From contig JADLGB010000157.1 of the NCBI GenBank assembly GCA_020849535.1, positions 1 to 39,341 of the forward strand: DNA of 39,341 nt. Direction: 5' to 3'. Shown here one piece after another: positions 8,414 through 17,230 of the stretch. The stretch comes from Candidatus Hydrogenedentota bacterium (lineage in GTDB: Bacteria; Hydrogenedentota; Hydrogenedentia; Hydrogenedentales; SLHB01). Position 1 is the stretch's first letter. Every line of letters starts with the position of its first letter. The position numbers and the translations under genes are program-made. The notes beneath the pieces are model-generated. The model made no database searches, was not told the origin of the DNA, and saw nothing but the letters and a program-made list of their open reading frames with translations.

Positions 8414-9991
8414 TCAGGTGGTCCGGCGGAGCTTCTTGCTCAGTCCGCGGGCGAGGTTCTTGGTCACGTGGTAGCCCAGGGCGGGGCGGCTGTCCATGAG
8501 CCGGTTCAAGGCATCGATGTCGATCTCGATGACGCGGCAGTCTCCATCGAGGACGACATCGGCGACGCGGTTCGATTCTTCCAGGAGGGCCATCTCGCCG
8601 CACACGTCGCCGCGCTCGAGCGTGTTGATCGTCTTGCCGTTGCGGATCACCCTCGCGGTGCCGTCGAGGAGGATGAAGACGTGGTCCGCCTCGCCACCCT
8701 GCACGGTCAAGGCTGCGCCCGCATGGCACGAGCGGATCCGGCACACCTTGGCGAGGAGTTGCGCGTCCCCGTCGGGCAGCTCGCGGAACAGCTCCGTGTT
8801 CCGGATGCCTTCGGTGATCTCGGGGCCTACCATCTTTTCCTCCATGCTGCGCTCGACCAGTTCACACATGCGTGCGCCGGGCGGCAGGAGTTTCATCGGT
8901 CCCGGATCGTAGGGGCACGACAGCTTGACCATTCTCACGATGTCGAGCCGCTCGACTTGGCCAAACACCATCGACGGGCAGTACGCCGCAGGAATGAAGC
9001 CCAGCCGCTCCAGCGTGCGCTGGATCTTGGGCGAGTACGCGGAGACGTCGATCTCCTGGTAGACGGCGTGCAGCTCCTCGCGCGCGATGCGATCCACGGC
9101 GGAGAGCAGGAATCCCTTCACCTCATCGCTGAATTCGATCAGCTCGATGACGCGTACCTTGGAGTCGATAGGATCGTGCACGAAACCTATCGCCCCGAGC
9201 ACCACGCCGCCGTCGCGCGCGATCAGGTAACGCGTTTCGGGATTCGAGATCTGGAAGATGCCGTGCGACAACGAGAAGGAGCCGCCAAAGACCTCCTTGT
9301 CGCGGACGCGCCCGCGTTCGATCCGCAGGATGGACGAAATACCGCTCTGGTCCAGGCGATCGATGTTGAAGGTCGTGCAGAGGGGGTAGCCTTCCTCCTC
9401 GACGGTCACCACCGTGTCCACGGGGAATCCGAGGTTCGCGAGGACCGTCTGGGCGAGCGGCGCAATCTCGGGGATGATGTGCGGATTGTTGCGCCGCAGT
9501 TCGCGCGTGAGACCCTGGAGCTTGACGTAGAACACCACGCTTTCCCGCACGCCGGACAGGTGGTACTTCATCGGCTCGAAGCCCGCGGCGGTCCAATGGA
9601 GGTCCTCGATGATGCGCTGGCTACCGCGGTGGGGCGTGCGCGCCTCCGCGAAGACCACCTGCGCCTTGTCGGCGGTAAGGTCTTCCAGCTTATCCAGGAT
9701 CTGCAGCGCGTACCCCTTGCCCCGCACGCGCTCATCGGGCAGCGCCACGAGCCGGCCCGCCTCACCGATCATGTCATCCATCGCGCCCACGGACAGATTC
9801 ATCGAACACGTCAAGACAACTTCGCCGTCCAGTTCGCCCACGTAGAACAACACCGCGTCGTCGTAAACGAGCTTCTTCAACCATTCCGTGTCGTAAAAGC
9901 CGGGATAGGGGTAGTCGTGACCGTACACGCTGATGAAGATATCGCGGACGCACTCCACGTCGGAGTGTTCAGCCTTGCGGATCTCAAACAC
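8414..9991 (-). CDS. GNAT acetyltransferase fused to cyclic-nucleotide-binding domain
   Basis: A 525-residue cytoplasmic fusion protein. Residues 1-160 form a GNAT fold with an acetyl-CoA loop at RVRGKGYA (88-95). Residues about 200-360 look like a second, degenerate acyltransferase half that lacks a clear loop. Residues 401-525 are a cNMP-binding domain; its phosphate-binding cassette GEMALLEESNRVADVV keeps the key Glu466 and Arg475, so cAMP or cGMP binding is plausible. Mycobacterial PatA joins the same domain types in the opposite order and acetylates proteins in response to cAMP, which suggests a similar role here by inference. Start at GTG 9991, with GGAGGG 6 nt upstream. It is probably its own transcription unit. 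Confidence 0.88.
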   Translation of the reverse strand: MFEIRKAEHSDVECVRDIFISVYGHDYPYPGFYDTEWLKKLVYDDAVLFYVGELDGEVVLTCSMNLSVGAMDDMIGEAGRLVALPDERVRGKGYALQILDKLEDLTADKAQVVFAEARTPHRGSQRIIEDLHWTAAGFEPMKYHLSGVRESVVFYVKLQGLTRELRRNNPHIIPEIAPLAQTVLANLGFPVDTVVTVEEEGYPLCTTFNIDRLDQSGISSILRIERGRVRDKEVFGGSFSLSHGIFQISNPETRYLIARDGGVVLGAIGFVHDPIDSKVRVIELIEFSDEVKGFLLSAVDRIAREELHAVYQEIDVSAYSPKIQRTLERLGFIPAAYCPSMVFGQVERLDIVRMVKLSCPYDPGPMKLLPPGARMCELVERSMEEKMVGPEITEGIRNTELFRELPDGDAQLLAKVCRIRSCHAGAALTVQGGEADHVFILLDGTARVIRNGKTINTLERGDVCGEMALLEESNRVADVVLDGDCRVIEIDIDALNRLMDSRPALGYHVTKNLARGLSKKLRRTT

Positions 9992-10170
9992 GGACAGCCC
10001 TCCGTCGTGATAGGTTCGGTGGAACCAGTGGCTTGCCTTGTGCCGTCCAGTGTACCACGCGAAGTACGCGGATGCGGCGTTCCCGTAGACACGGGAACTT
10101 GCCGCCTCCAGAAAGGCAGGAAGTGTTAGCTACCGAAAGGAGGAGTAGTTTAGAGGGGCGAAGTGACTCG

Positions 10171-10545
10171 CTACTGGCCCTGGAGCAAGTCGATAATCTC
10201 CTGCGAAGCGCCGGCTGCTCGGGCAGTATCCGCCGGCGTTACCCCCTCATCATTCATAATGCCGGGATCCGCGCCCTTCTCGAGCAGAAGCTCAATGATC
10301 TCTTTGTTGTTTGTCCGTGCCGCATAATGCAAGGGAGTCTGCCCCATCATATCCACGGAATAGAGAGCATCCGGATTCGAGTCCAGAACGGACTGGACCG
10401 TCTGCAAGTCCCCTTTCGCAATCGCCTCGGCCAAGACGGATTCGGGGTCGCCCGTGTTGGCGTTGTCGGCCTCGGGAAGCGGCTTGTTCCCACAACTGAA
10501 CGCAACCAAGATCAAGACGATCGATAAACCTATGCGAGCCATCAT
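10171..10545 (-). CDS. Small ankyrin-repeat lipoprotein
   Basis: A 124-residue exported protein. The N-terminus MMARIGLSIVLILVAFSC is a lipoprotein-type signal with a Cys at the end of the hydrophobic segment. The rest is about three ankyrin repeats (MGQTPLHYAARTNNKEIIEL is the clearest), a protein-protein interaction scaffold. I chose the ATG at 10545 because the signal peptide begins there and GGAAAGGG precedes it; the longer frame upstream has no signal and reads through a hairpin. Its partner is unknown. A second ankyrin-like gene begins at the right edge of the window. Confidence 0.75.
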   Translation of the reverse strand: MMARIGLSIVLILVAFSCGNKPLPEADNANTGDPESVLAEAIAKGDLQTVQSVLDSNPDALYSVDMMGQTPLHYAARTNNKEIIELLLEKGADPGIMNDEGVTPADTARAAGASQEIIDLLQGQ

Positions 10546-10708
10546 TCTGTCACCCTTTCCTGCAGTCGAAATTACCGCATTCCCGCTGCGAGCCCGGGGG
10601 CACGCGTTGTTCGGACACGGAACTTTCTTCACCTTGAGTGCATCTTTCTGGGGGGGCGGCACCGTGAGACCACGGCCTCCCGCCCGTGCCCGAGAATAGG
10701 GAATCTTA

Positions 10709-10731
10709 GGGAGAGTCTTGACGACTCTCCC
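10709..10731 (-). terminator. Hairpin after prepilin-like gene
   Basis: GGGAGAGTC-TTGAC-GACTCTCCC is a perfect 9-bp stem placed about 60 nt beyond the stop of the minus-strand gene at 10793 and before the ankyrin gene. There is no T-run on either side, so termination is only a suggestion. Confidence 0.45.
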
Positions 10732-10792
10732 CAAGTTCACCATGTGCATTAGGTCTGCACTTGAACCTCAAGGACTATGAAGCAATTCTAGC

Positions 10793-11824
10793 TTACGGGG
10801 CAAAGATGTAGCCGTCCGTATGCGCCTCCGGGGTCATCATGAAGTTCTTGCTGCCGGTTTCCTGCGGGTACTTGGCGAATTCGACGTGCCCATCCATATA
10901 CAGAATGTTCGCACCGCCCGGGACGTGATTCCAGGTATTTCCCCCGGCGCCGGCGCCGACGGCACCCTGGCTGCTGTATGAGTTGTCCCACATGATAGCA
11001 ATGCCCGACTGTGCGGCTGCGGAACCTGCCGGGTTGTTGATGTCGGTGATGCTGAACCGCTCGATGCCTTCACGCAAGCGTTTGGCGACGACCGTCCCGG
11101 TCGACAGCGCTATTGTCGCGTCTTGTTCGCGGTTCTGATACCAGCCTCGGCCTTGCGGGCACGCCGCACTCCGGCAATCCAGTGCCTGGGGTGCGGTGGA
11201 ACTGCTCGCGAAGAACAGAAACACATCATTTGGAGTCTGGAACCATTTGCCCTCAATCAGATAGCCCCAGTAATTGTAGGACCAGTATCCGCCGTGGTAG
11301 TAGCAGTTCAATGCCTGGTCAAATAGGGCCGGGTCGCAGTACTGACTACCGCCTCCCGCGGGAGACACCTTGTCCTTCACATACTGATCGTTTGACGTGT
11401 TCCAGCCGGGCCCAACCGTGCGGAGGAGCTTCATCCCCGAGGTATTCCACTCGAAGTTCGGCAACTGGGACAGCGCGAAGTCCTGGTCGGACGGGCAGAA
11501 CTGGATGTGAAGATCTGTCAAATACTCGGGATACAATTCTTCCAGTTCATATGCGCGTTCCAGGCTCGCACCGTATCCGACCGCAGCCAAGTTGAACGTG
11601 TTCCAGAACCGGGTTCCCCGGCGAGGAAATACTTCACCTGGGCTCTCATTTGCGAACATTTTGAACACGATACCATGCTGCTTGAGATTGTTTTGGCAGG
11701 AAGCACGACGCGCGGCCTCGCGGGCCCGCGCCAGTGCGGGGAGGAGGATTGCGGCCAGAATGCCGATGATAGCGATCACTACCAGGAGTTCGATCAGTGT
11801 AAAGCCGAATCGTCTAACGTTCAT
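10793..11824 (-). CDS. Prepilin-type N-terminal / DUF1559-like exported protein
   Basis: A 343-residue protein with a type IV prepilin leader. MNVRRFG would be cut after Gly7, and [13 protein letters not shown] follows with the conserved Glu at +5; the helix continues to about residue 30. The C-terminal block [15 protein letters not shown] is the processing-associated His-Xn-Asp-Gly motif of the DUF1559 family, here with ten residues between His and Asp-Gly. These proteins are massively expanded in Planctomycetota and relatives and are thought to be pseudopilins or surface proteins; their role is not known. ATG 11824 is preceded by GGGAG at 11-nt spacing; a TTG at 11833 lies too close to that site. 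Confidence 0.9.
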   Translation of the reverse strand: MNVRRFGFTLIELLVVIAIIGILAAILLPALARAREAARRASCQNNLKQHGIVFKMFANESPGEVFPRRGTRFWNTFNLAAVGYGASLERAYELEELYPEYLTDLHIQFCPSDQDFALSQLPNFEWNTSGMKLLRTVGPGWNTSNDQYVKDKVSPAGGGSQYCDPALFDQALNCYYHGGYWSYNYWGYLIEGKWFQTPNDVFLFFASSSTAPQALDCRSAACPQGRGWYQNREQDATIALSTGTVVAKRLREGIERFSITDINNPAGSAAAQSGIAIMWDNSYSSQGAVGAGAGGNTWNHVPGGANILYMDGHVEFAKYPQETGSKNFMMTPEAHTDGYIFAP

Positions 11825-12411
11825 ACTGTACAAATCTCCCTTCTCTTTGTCTTCTAACTAGCCAACACACAGAACTGCCTTTTCCGAGCGAAGAGCAGAT
11901 CATGTCTGATGACGCCGGCATCACCTCCTTTCCCTATGGGCACAGAGTCGTCACGTGGAGTTCCGTCATGGTTTCCCCGAAGGAACGGATGGTGGCACTT
12001 GACCGAGATTGGTCCGCGGATGCAAGCGTTCCTGCGCGTCGCTTGCCCCGGTGGGTTTTCGGTGGACCCTTTTTCGGAGATCATGCCGCACCAAAGCCGA
12101 ACCCCAGTTCACCCTTCTAAACCCTAGCACTGATCTGAAAAGTTGTCAACAGGAATTGTCAATTCCGAACAAGTCCACGTGTCCAAGTGGCGTCCTTGCT
12201 CACGGATCACCCGCGGCAAGCGTGGCGCAATGTGGGCAAGTTATGTCAAAGTACGAAGGATTGCCCACACATAAGTCGGACAGCTGGATTTCCATCCCAT
12301 TTCTATCCTTCTCGGTCCAGTTTCCTTACGCTTGCTGGAGTCAACTGAGAAACCTTGCCGCACGCGGGCGCTGTGGTATCCTGCTGGGCACTGGCAAGGA
12401 GGTGAAGGTTT
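11825..12411. other. Divergent intergenic region
   Basis: This 587-bp spacer separates the minus-strand prepilin-like gene from the plus-strand GH42-like gene. No credible gene is seen. It contains the palindrome at 12152-12166 listed separately. Promoters for both flanking genes should be here, but I find no convincing box pair. Confidence 0.5.
12152..12166. promoter_or_regulatory. Perfect palindrome, possible operator
   Basis: GGAATTG-T-CAATTCC is a perfect 7-bp inverted repeat around one base. It lies 245 bp before the GH42-like start and 328 bp before the divergent prepilin-like start. Short symmetric sites like this often bind dimeric repressors, but no regulator gene is nearby. Confidence 0.35.
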
Positions 12412-14385
12412 ATGCTGCGGTTTGGCGCGACTTACTGTCCGGAGCAGTGGACTCCCGAGGAAACGGCGGAACACATCAAGCTCATGGTAAAGGCACGGGT
12501 GAACGTGGTCCGCATGGGCGACTACGCGTGGTGCGCCTTCGAGCCGGAGCAGGGCCGCTTCAAGTTCGAGTGGATGGACCGCGCCGTCGAGGCGTTCCAC
12601 AAGGAGGGGATCGACACCGTGCTCGCCACGCCCACGGCGGTCCCGCCGATGTGGGTGTTCGCGAGACACCCACACATCTTGCAGATGGACGCGCACGGTC
12701 TGCGCAGCAACCCCGGCGCGCGCCATCATTGCTGTTTGAACGCGCCCGAGTATCTGTTGTTGTGCGACGCGATCGTGCAGGAACTCGCGCGGCATTACGC
12801 GAGCGTGCCGGGCGTGATCGGCTGGCAACTGCACAGCTCGCCGGGTTGCCACAGCACGGTCCGCTGCTATTGCGAGCACTGCGAAAAGGCCTTCCGCCAG
12901 TGGCTCCTCGCGAAGTACGAGACCATCGAGCGCGTCAATGAGGCGTGGGGCACGGCGTTCTGGGGTTTTGGATTCCGCAATTGGAACGACGTCCCGCTAC
13001 CGCGCGCCACACCCGACGGACCCAATCCCGGGCACTGGCTCGACTTCGCGCGATTCTCGTCCGGTACGCATCTCGCATTCTGCAAGCGGCAGCGCGACCT
13101 TATACGGCATCATTGCGCGGAACATTTCATCACACTCGCGGCGCGCACGTGCTCCGGCGAACTTGACTACGCGGCACACGCCGAACTCGTGGACTTCCTC
13201 TCCTGGGACAACTCCCATTCCCTGCCCGAAGACCCGGCGCGCACGTCGTATCACCTGGAACTCACGCGGTCGCTTAAGGACACGTTTTGGACGGCCGCGC
13301 AACCGGCGGGTTCCTCGGCTGCCGACGGTGTAATGGGCGAAGCGCCCGCACCCGGCGATCTGCGGCGCTGGGCGTGGCAGACGGTGGCCAACGGCGCGGA
13401 CGGCGTGTGCTTCCATCCGTGGCGCACCGCGCGCTTCGGCGCGGAGCAGTTCCTGCACGGGGTCCTCGATTGGGACGGCGCCCCTCGGCGGCGTTACAAG
13501 GAGTTGGCCCGGGCCGGCGAGGAGTTTGCCAACGCGGGCGGGCAGATGCTTGATACACGCATCGACGCGAAGATCGCGCTGCTGCGCTCTTACGAGATCG
13601 GCTGGGTCATGGAGCGGCAGCCTGGCGCCGCGGATTTCGACTACGACGCGCATTGCGTGTCGCTGTATCGCGCGGTAAAGCGGACGGGGCATGTCTGCGA
13701 CATCGTCTCCCCCAACGCGCCGTTGAGCGGTTACGCGGCCGCGATTGCGCCGTGCCTGGCGATCGCGGATGAAGCGCTCGCCGCGCAGTTGGAAGCCTAT
13801 GTGAAAGAAGGCGGCACGCTCGTTTTCACCCCGCAGTCCGGCTCGCGCACGGCCAGCGGCGCGTGTCCCAGTGGTGGGCCGCCCGGCGCATTTCAGGAGC
13901 TGGCCGGGGCGCGCGTGGACGAGATCTTCGCGTTTCCGGGCGGTGGGGAGGTTGCGCTGAATTTCGCGCGGGGCGCGTTGATCGCGCAGCAGTGCAGGGT
14001 AGGCAGATGGCTGGAATCGCTCGAGTGCGTCACGGCCCAGCCGGTGGCCGAGTACGCCGAGGGGCGTCTGAAGGGCAAGGCCGCCATCACCCAGCGCATC
14101 ATCGGCAAGGGGCATGTGTATTACCTGGGTGCGTATTTGCCGCAGGACATGCTGGAGCGTTTCATCGGCGGCCTTATGCCGGAGTACCGGATCAAAGGAA
14201 TCCCGGAAGGTGTTGAGATCACCCAACGCAAGGGCAAAGACGGCCGTTTCGTGTTTCTGATCAACCACTCGGGCGAACGGCAGACCCTGCGGCTCCCCGG
14301 AGAGTTTCCGGACCTGCTGACCGGCAAGACCGTGGGACCGGTGGTTACGGTTTCGGCCAATGGCATCTTGGCGCTGAAAGCGTAG
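12412..14385 (+). CDS. GH42 beta-galactosidase homologue lacking catalytic Glu residues
   Basis: A 657-residue protein, close in length to GH42 enzymes. The TIM barrel (about 1-370) opens with FGATYCPEQW and keeps VRMGDYAWCAFEPEQGRF, four Cys of the zinc site region (CHSTVRCYCEHC, 146-157), NEAWGT and NGADGVCFHPWR. The trimerisation and C-terminal beta domains follow. In active members the acid/base lies in IDNEFG; here that block reads LHSSPG, so position 143 is Ser. The nucleophile normally lies in MEQ; here FWTAAQPAG puts Ala at 296. With both glutamates gone, normal beta-galactosidase activity is unlikely, while the frame and fold blocks are intact. It may bind sugars, or act by another chemistry. 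No signal peptide is seen. GGAGG precedes ATG 12412. Confidence 0.9.
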   Translation: MLRFGATYCPEQWTPEETAEHIKLMVKARVNVVRMGDYAWCAFEPEQGRFKFEWMDRAVEAFHKEGIDTVLATPTAVPPMWVFARHPHILQMDAHGLRSNPGARHHCCLNAPEYLLLCDAIVQELARHYASVPGVIGWQLHSSPGCHSTVRCYCEHCEKAFRQWLLAKYETIERVNEAWGTAFWGFGFRNWNDVPLPRATPDGPNPGHWLDFARFSSGTHLAFCKRQRDLIRHHCAEHFITLAARTCSGELDYAAHAELVDFLSWDNSHSLPEDPARTSYHLELTRSLKDTFWTAAQPAGSSAADGVMGEAPAPGDLRRWAWQTVANGADGVCFHPWRTARFGAEQFLHGVLDWDGAPRRRYKELARAGEEFANAGGQMLDTRIDAKIALLRSYEIGWVMERQPGAADFDYDAHCVSLYRAVKRTGHVCDIVSPNAPLSGYAAAIAPCLAIADEALAAQLEAYVKEGGTLVFTPQSGSRTASGACPSGGPPGAFQELAGARVDEIFAFPGGGEVALNFARGALIAQQCRVGRWLESLECVTAQPVAEYAEGRLKGKAAITQRIIGKGHVYYLGAYLPQDMLERFIGGLMPEYRIKGIPEGVEITQRKGKDGRFVFLINHSGERQTLRLPGEFPDLLTGKTVGPVVTVSANGILALKA

Positions 14386-14427
14386 CAGCGCGGGATGGGA
14401 ATTATGGGAAGCATGGCAGTTATGTGA

Positions 14428-14483
14428 CCGGCCCTGTGGGCCGGGATTCCAAGACCGATCGGTCCGATCGGTCCCATCGGTCC
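14428..14483. repeat. Hairpin plus 9-bp tandem repeats between convergent genes
   Basis: CCGGCCC-TGT-GGGCCGG (14428-14444) is a perfect hairpin. It is followed at 14455-14483 by about three units of CCGATCGGT. It sits between the GH42-like gene and the LolA-like gene, which converge, and could block read-through. A degenerate relative of the tandem units occurs at 25640-25676. Confidence 0.6.
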
Positions 14484-14491
14484 GATTCTTC

Positions 14492-15253
14492 TCAGAAGAG
14501 TGGCCGCTTCTTCATGCCGTCGCCCATGTCGATCACTTCCACGCCGGGGGGTGGGGTGTACTCGAAGCGTTTCGGGTCGAGTTCCGGATTCACCTTCACG
14601 TCCGTATAGCTCGTCGTCATGAGGGTGGCGCCCTCGGCGTCGAACATATCGGTCCGCAACCGGATTCCGGAATCCTTGGCAATATAGAACTTGGCCTTGC
14701 TGGGCTTGATAGGACCTTCCTTCTTCATTTGCTCGTTCGGGATGACCTCAAGCACATACGTGCTCGCTCCGTTGAGTTCCTCATCGGGCAGGAGCTTCAC
14801 TTCGCCTTTCTTGCGCAGGGAATCGACAACGCCCTTCCCGCCCATGGGGTCATTCGAGCCGTCTTTCGGCTTGGCCTTCGAGTACTTCTTCATGCCCATG
14901 GCTTCCATCTCGTTGTAGATGAGTTCGCCGTTGTACACACTGAGCACCTTCTGTTCCATGGCGCCGCCGGGGATGGGCATGTTGCCGCCGAGCTTGTTCA
15001 CGATTTCCATGCGGAATCGCTGGCCATCCCCAACCCGCATGAACTCGACCTGGCCCGTGGCGTTTGACTTGACGCTCATCGGACCCATGGGGACGGTCAT
15101 GTCCATGGTCATGTTGGCGGTGAACGTGTTGACCTTCTGCCAGGCCTCGTCGATAGCGGTCTCCACGGATTCGAGGGTCGGTTCCTGGGCGTAAGCTGCG
15201 CCAACAGATAGCGCGAGCATGGTTAACAGTGTGCAGGTCAACACTTTGCGCAT
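14492..15253 (-). CDS. Periplasmic LolA-like outer-membrane lipoprotein-sorting protein
   Basis: A 253-residue exported protein. The signal peptide is MRKVLTCTLLTMLALSVGAAYA with cleavage before QEP. The mature part has the pattern of the LolA/LolB beta-fold superfamily: an N-terminal helix (ESVETAIDEAWQKVNTFTANM), then repeated beta strands such as VEFMRVGDGQRFRMEI and ATLMTTSYTDVKVNPELD, and the closing FEYTPPPGVEV. LolA proper carries lipoproteins across the periplasm, but this group is wide and many members have unknown cargo. ATG 15253 has GAAGGAG 6 nt before it. I see no lolB or lolCDE nearby. Confidence 0.75.
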   Translation of the reverse strand: MRKVLTCTLLTMLALSVGAAYAQEPTLESVETAIDEAWQKVNTFTANMTMDMTVPMGPMSVKSNATGQVEFMRVGDGQRFRMEIVNKLGGNMPIPGGAMEQKVLSVYNGELIYNEMEAMGMKKYSKAKPKDGSNDPMGGKGVVDSLRKKGEVKLLPDEELNGASTYVLEVIPNEQMKKEGPIKPSKAKFYIAKDSGIRLRTDMFDAEGATLMTTSYTDVKVNPELDPKRFEYTPPPGVEVIDMGDGMKKRPLF

Positions 15254-15324
15254 AAGGTACTCCTTCGCTCGGAAGCGTGAATTATTCTGATCAGACGAGC
15301 GGCGGTCCCGGCAATTCACGCGGG

Positions 15325-16077
15325 TTACGCCTCGGCGACCGAGGGAGCCGCGCGCACCAAGTGGCGGTCTTCATATTCCCCTCGCCGGAACTGGGCCAGT
15401 TCCATCAGGCCCGGCACATAATGCCACGCCGTGCTATATCGACTACGCGCGGAACGGTTTGGATTCGCACCGTGCAGCAAATTCGCGGAAAACAGGATTA
15501 CCGTCCCCCCCGGAATCTCCAGGTGAACCGCCCGCGATTCGTCCACTTCCACCCAACTGCCGTAGCTGCCCACATCGCGCACGTGCTCGTGCTGGCCCTC
15601 CCGGTGGCTGCCGGGGATCACCTTCAGACAGCCGTTCTCGCGGTCGGTGTCTTCAAGGTAGATGCCGCACGTCACGATGTCTTCGGCCCATGTGTCGAAG
15701 TAGAAGTTGTCCTGGTGCCACTTCGTCGAAGTACCGCCGCCCGGCAGCATGGGGAAGAATTTCGTGCCGAACACATCGATCTCCGGTCCGAGCAGCGGTT
15801 GCACGCGGTCGACGATTACGGCTTCGCGCGCGAGATTCAGGATCTCGGGCACGGCCACGCAGACCCCCTGGATCTTGTGCAACATGTGCTCGGGACGGAC
15901 CTGCCCGTCCGCGTCCAGTTCGAAGGTCCAGTGGCGATCGGGCTTCAAGGTGCGGCTGCGTTCCACAGCCTCGCGCAGAACGCCAAGGTAGTGGGCAAGC
16001 ATCTTCCCATGGATCAGCCGTTCAAACACCAGGAAGCCCTGTTCGTGGTAACGCGCGATTTCTTCGGCGGTCAGCAT
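15325..16077 (-). CDS. Phytanoyl-CoA dioxygenase (PhyH) family protein
   Basis: A 250-residue Fe(II)/2-oxoglutarate dioxygenase. His121 and Asp123 (KWHQDNFYF) and His202 (LLHGANPNRS) form the metal triad; Arg211 or Arg213 should hold 2-oxoglutarate. The block GCLKVIPGSHREG is typical of PhyH. It shares the fold but little detail with the protein at 3660-4460, so the two probably differ in substrate. It begins 22 nt after the esterase gene on the same strand and is likely cotranscribed with it. ATG 16077 is preceded by GAGG. Confidence 0.9.
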   Translation of the reverse strand: MLTAEEIARYHEQGFLVFERLIHGKMLAHYLGVLREAVERSRTLKPDRHWTFELDADGQVRPEHMLHKIQGVCVAVPEILNLAREAVIVDRVQPLLGPEIDVFGTKFFPMLPGGGTSTKWHQDNFYFDTWAEDIVTCGIYLEDTDRENGCLKVIPGSHREGQHEHVRDVGSYGSWVEVDESRAVHLEIPGGTVILFSANLLHGANPNRSARSRYSTAWHYVPGLMELAQFRRGEYEDRHLVRAAPSVAEA

Positions 16078-16098
16078 GTCGATGGTTTCCTCGTTTCG

Positions 16099-16995
16099 TT
16101 ACTCGCTGGGCGCGGGGTTCACAGCGGAGTTGGCAAAAGACAGAATCGCCTTCGTGGTCGCGTCCCCGTCCTTGCCGATGGCGCTGTTCAACGTGACGTG
16201 ATTCCTATCGGGATTGTGAAAGACTTCCGCGCGCACGCCTGCTCCTTGGAGCGCCGCGGCAAATTCCTTCGCTTGGTCCGCGGAGGCTTGGCGCTTCCCC
16301 GCGTGCACCAGCAAAAACGGCGGGATACCCTTGTCCGGCGCGACATACGTGATGGGGGATGCGTCCTTCCAAACCGCGGCATCGTCGGTGAACGCCTTCT
16401 CGTAGCGGCCCTTCGCGAAGGGCTCGCCGCTGTTGGCCATCTTGGGGATGTCGTAGCCGCCACCATCGAGCAGGACAACGCCGCGAAGCGCGTCGAGGCC
16501 GCTGCCCGCCTCCTGGAGATAGCGATCGTCGGTTGCCACGAGCGCGGCCAGGTGCGCGCCAGACGAGTGGCCCATGACCACCATGCGCTTCGGGTCTCCG
16601 CCATACTCGGCCACGTGCGCCTGGAGCCAGGCGATGGCCTTCGCGACATCCTGCACGTAGACGGGGTGGGTCACCTCCGGCGCGAGGCGATAATTCACGC
16701 TCGCGAAGACAAACTTCTGCGACGTGAAAAACGCGGGTTTGTCGCTGACAAAACGTTTGTCGCCGTAGCGCCACGACCCGCCGTGGATGAAGATGAGAAC
16801 CGGCAGGTTTTCGCCATCCTTGGGTCTGTAGATGTCCAGTTGATTGAGGCCTGGCTTTGCCGGCGAGGGGTCGGCGTACGGGATGTCCCGCGTGATCCGC
16901 ATGGAGTCCTTCACTTCCTCTTCCACGGCCTGCACCACGCCCGCGGCGAGTGCGCCGAGTATCACGAGTGCCGAGAAGACTGATCGCTTGAACAT
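16099..16995 (-). CDS. Secreted alpha/beta-hydrolase, carboxylesterase type
   Basis: A 298-residue exported esterase or lipase of the hormone-sensitive-lipase/BD-FAE-like kind. The signal peptide is MFKRSVFSALVILGALAAGVVQA. The oxyanion motif HGGSW is at 71-75, the nucleophile elbow GHSSG has Ser144, and the catalytic His is probably in RNHVTLN near the C-terminus. LLVHAGKRQAS is the usual region before the acid residue. Substrates may be acylated or feruloylated sugars, given the neighbours, but that is inference. I chose ATG 16995 because the signal peptide starts there and AGGAAAGG lies upstream. It precedes the dioxygenase gene. Confidence 0.85.
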   Translation of the reverse strand: MFKRSVFSALVILGALAAGVVQAVEEEVKDSMRITRDIPYADPSPAKPGLNQLDIYRPKDGENLPVLIFIHGGSWRYGDKRFVSDKPAFFTSQKFVFASVNYRLAPEVTHPVYVQDVAKAIAWLQAHVAEYGGDPKRMVVMGHSSGAHLAALVATDDRYLQEAGSGLDALRGVVLLDGGGYDIPKMANSGEPFAKGRYEKAFTDDAAVWKDASPITYVAPDKGIPPFLLVHAGKRQASADQAKEFAAALQGAGVRAEVFHNPDRNHVTLNSAIGKDGDATTKAILSFANSAVNPAPSE

Positions 16996-17230
16996 CAGTA
17001 GTGCCTTTCCTGCCGTACAAGAAGATCCAGGACAAATCCGCAGCATGACATCGGAGGATCGTCTCAAGTTTCCAGCCGCGTGTCAAACCGGGCCCTAACC
17101 TGACACAGGCCAGGCCTGCCACACTCATAGCAAGACATTCGCAATCCTCCCGCGGAGAGAATCTTGCGGGGCTGACGTTGCGGCGGCCAAATGGATTATG
17201 ATGGGCGCCATCATTGGATGGAGGCCGCAC

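Noticed and set aside
8402..10129. 575-codon plus-strand frame opposite the GNAT-cNMP gene
   Set aside because: The minus-strand reading has clear GNAT and cNMP motifs; the plus-strand reading has none.
15277..16983. 568-codon plus-strand frame
   Set aside because: It runs opposite two well-supported genes (dioxygenase and esterase) and has no recognisable domain.
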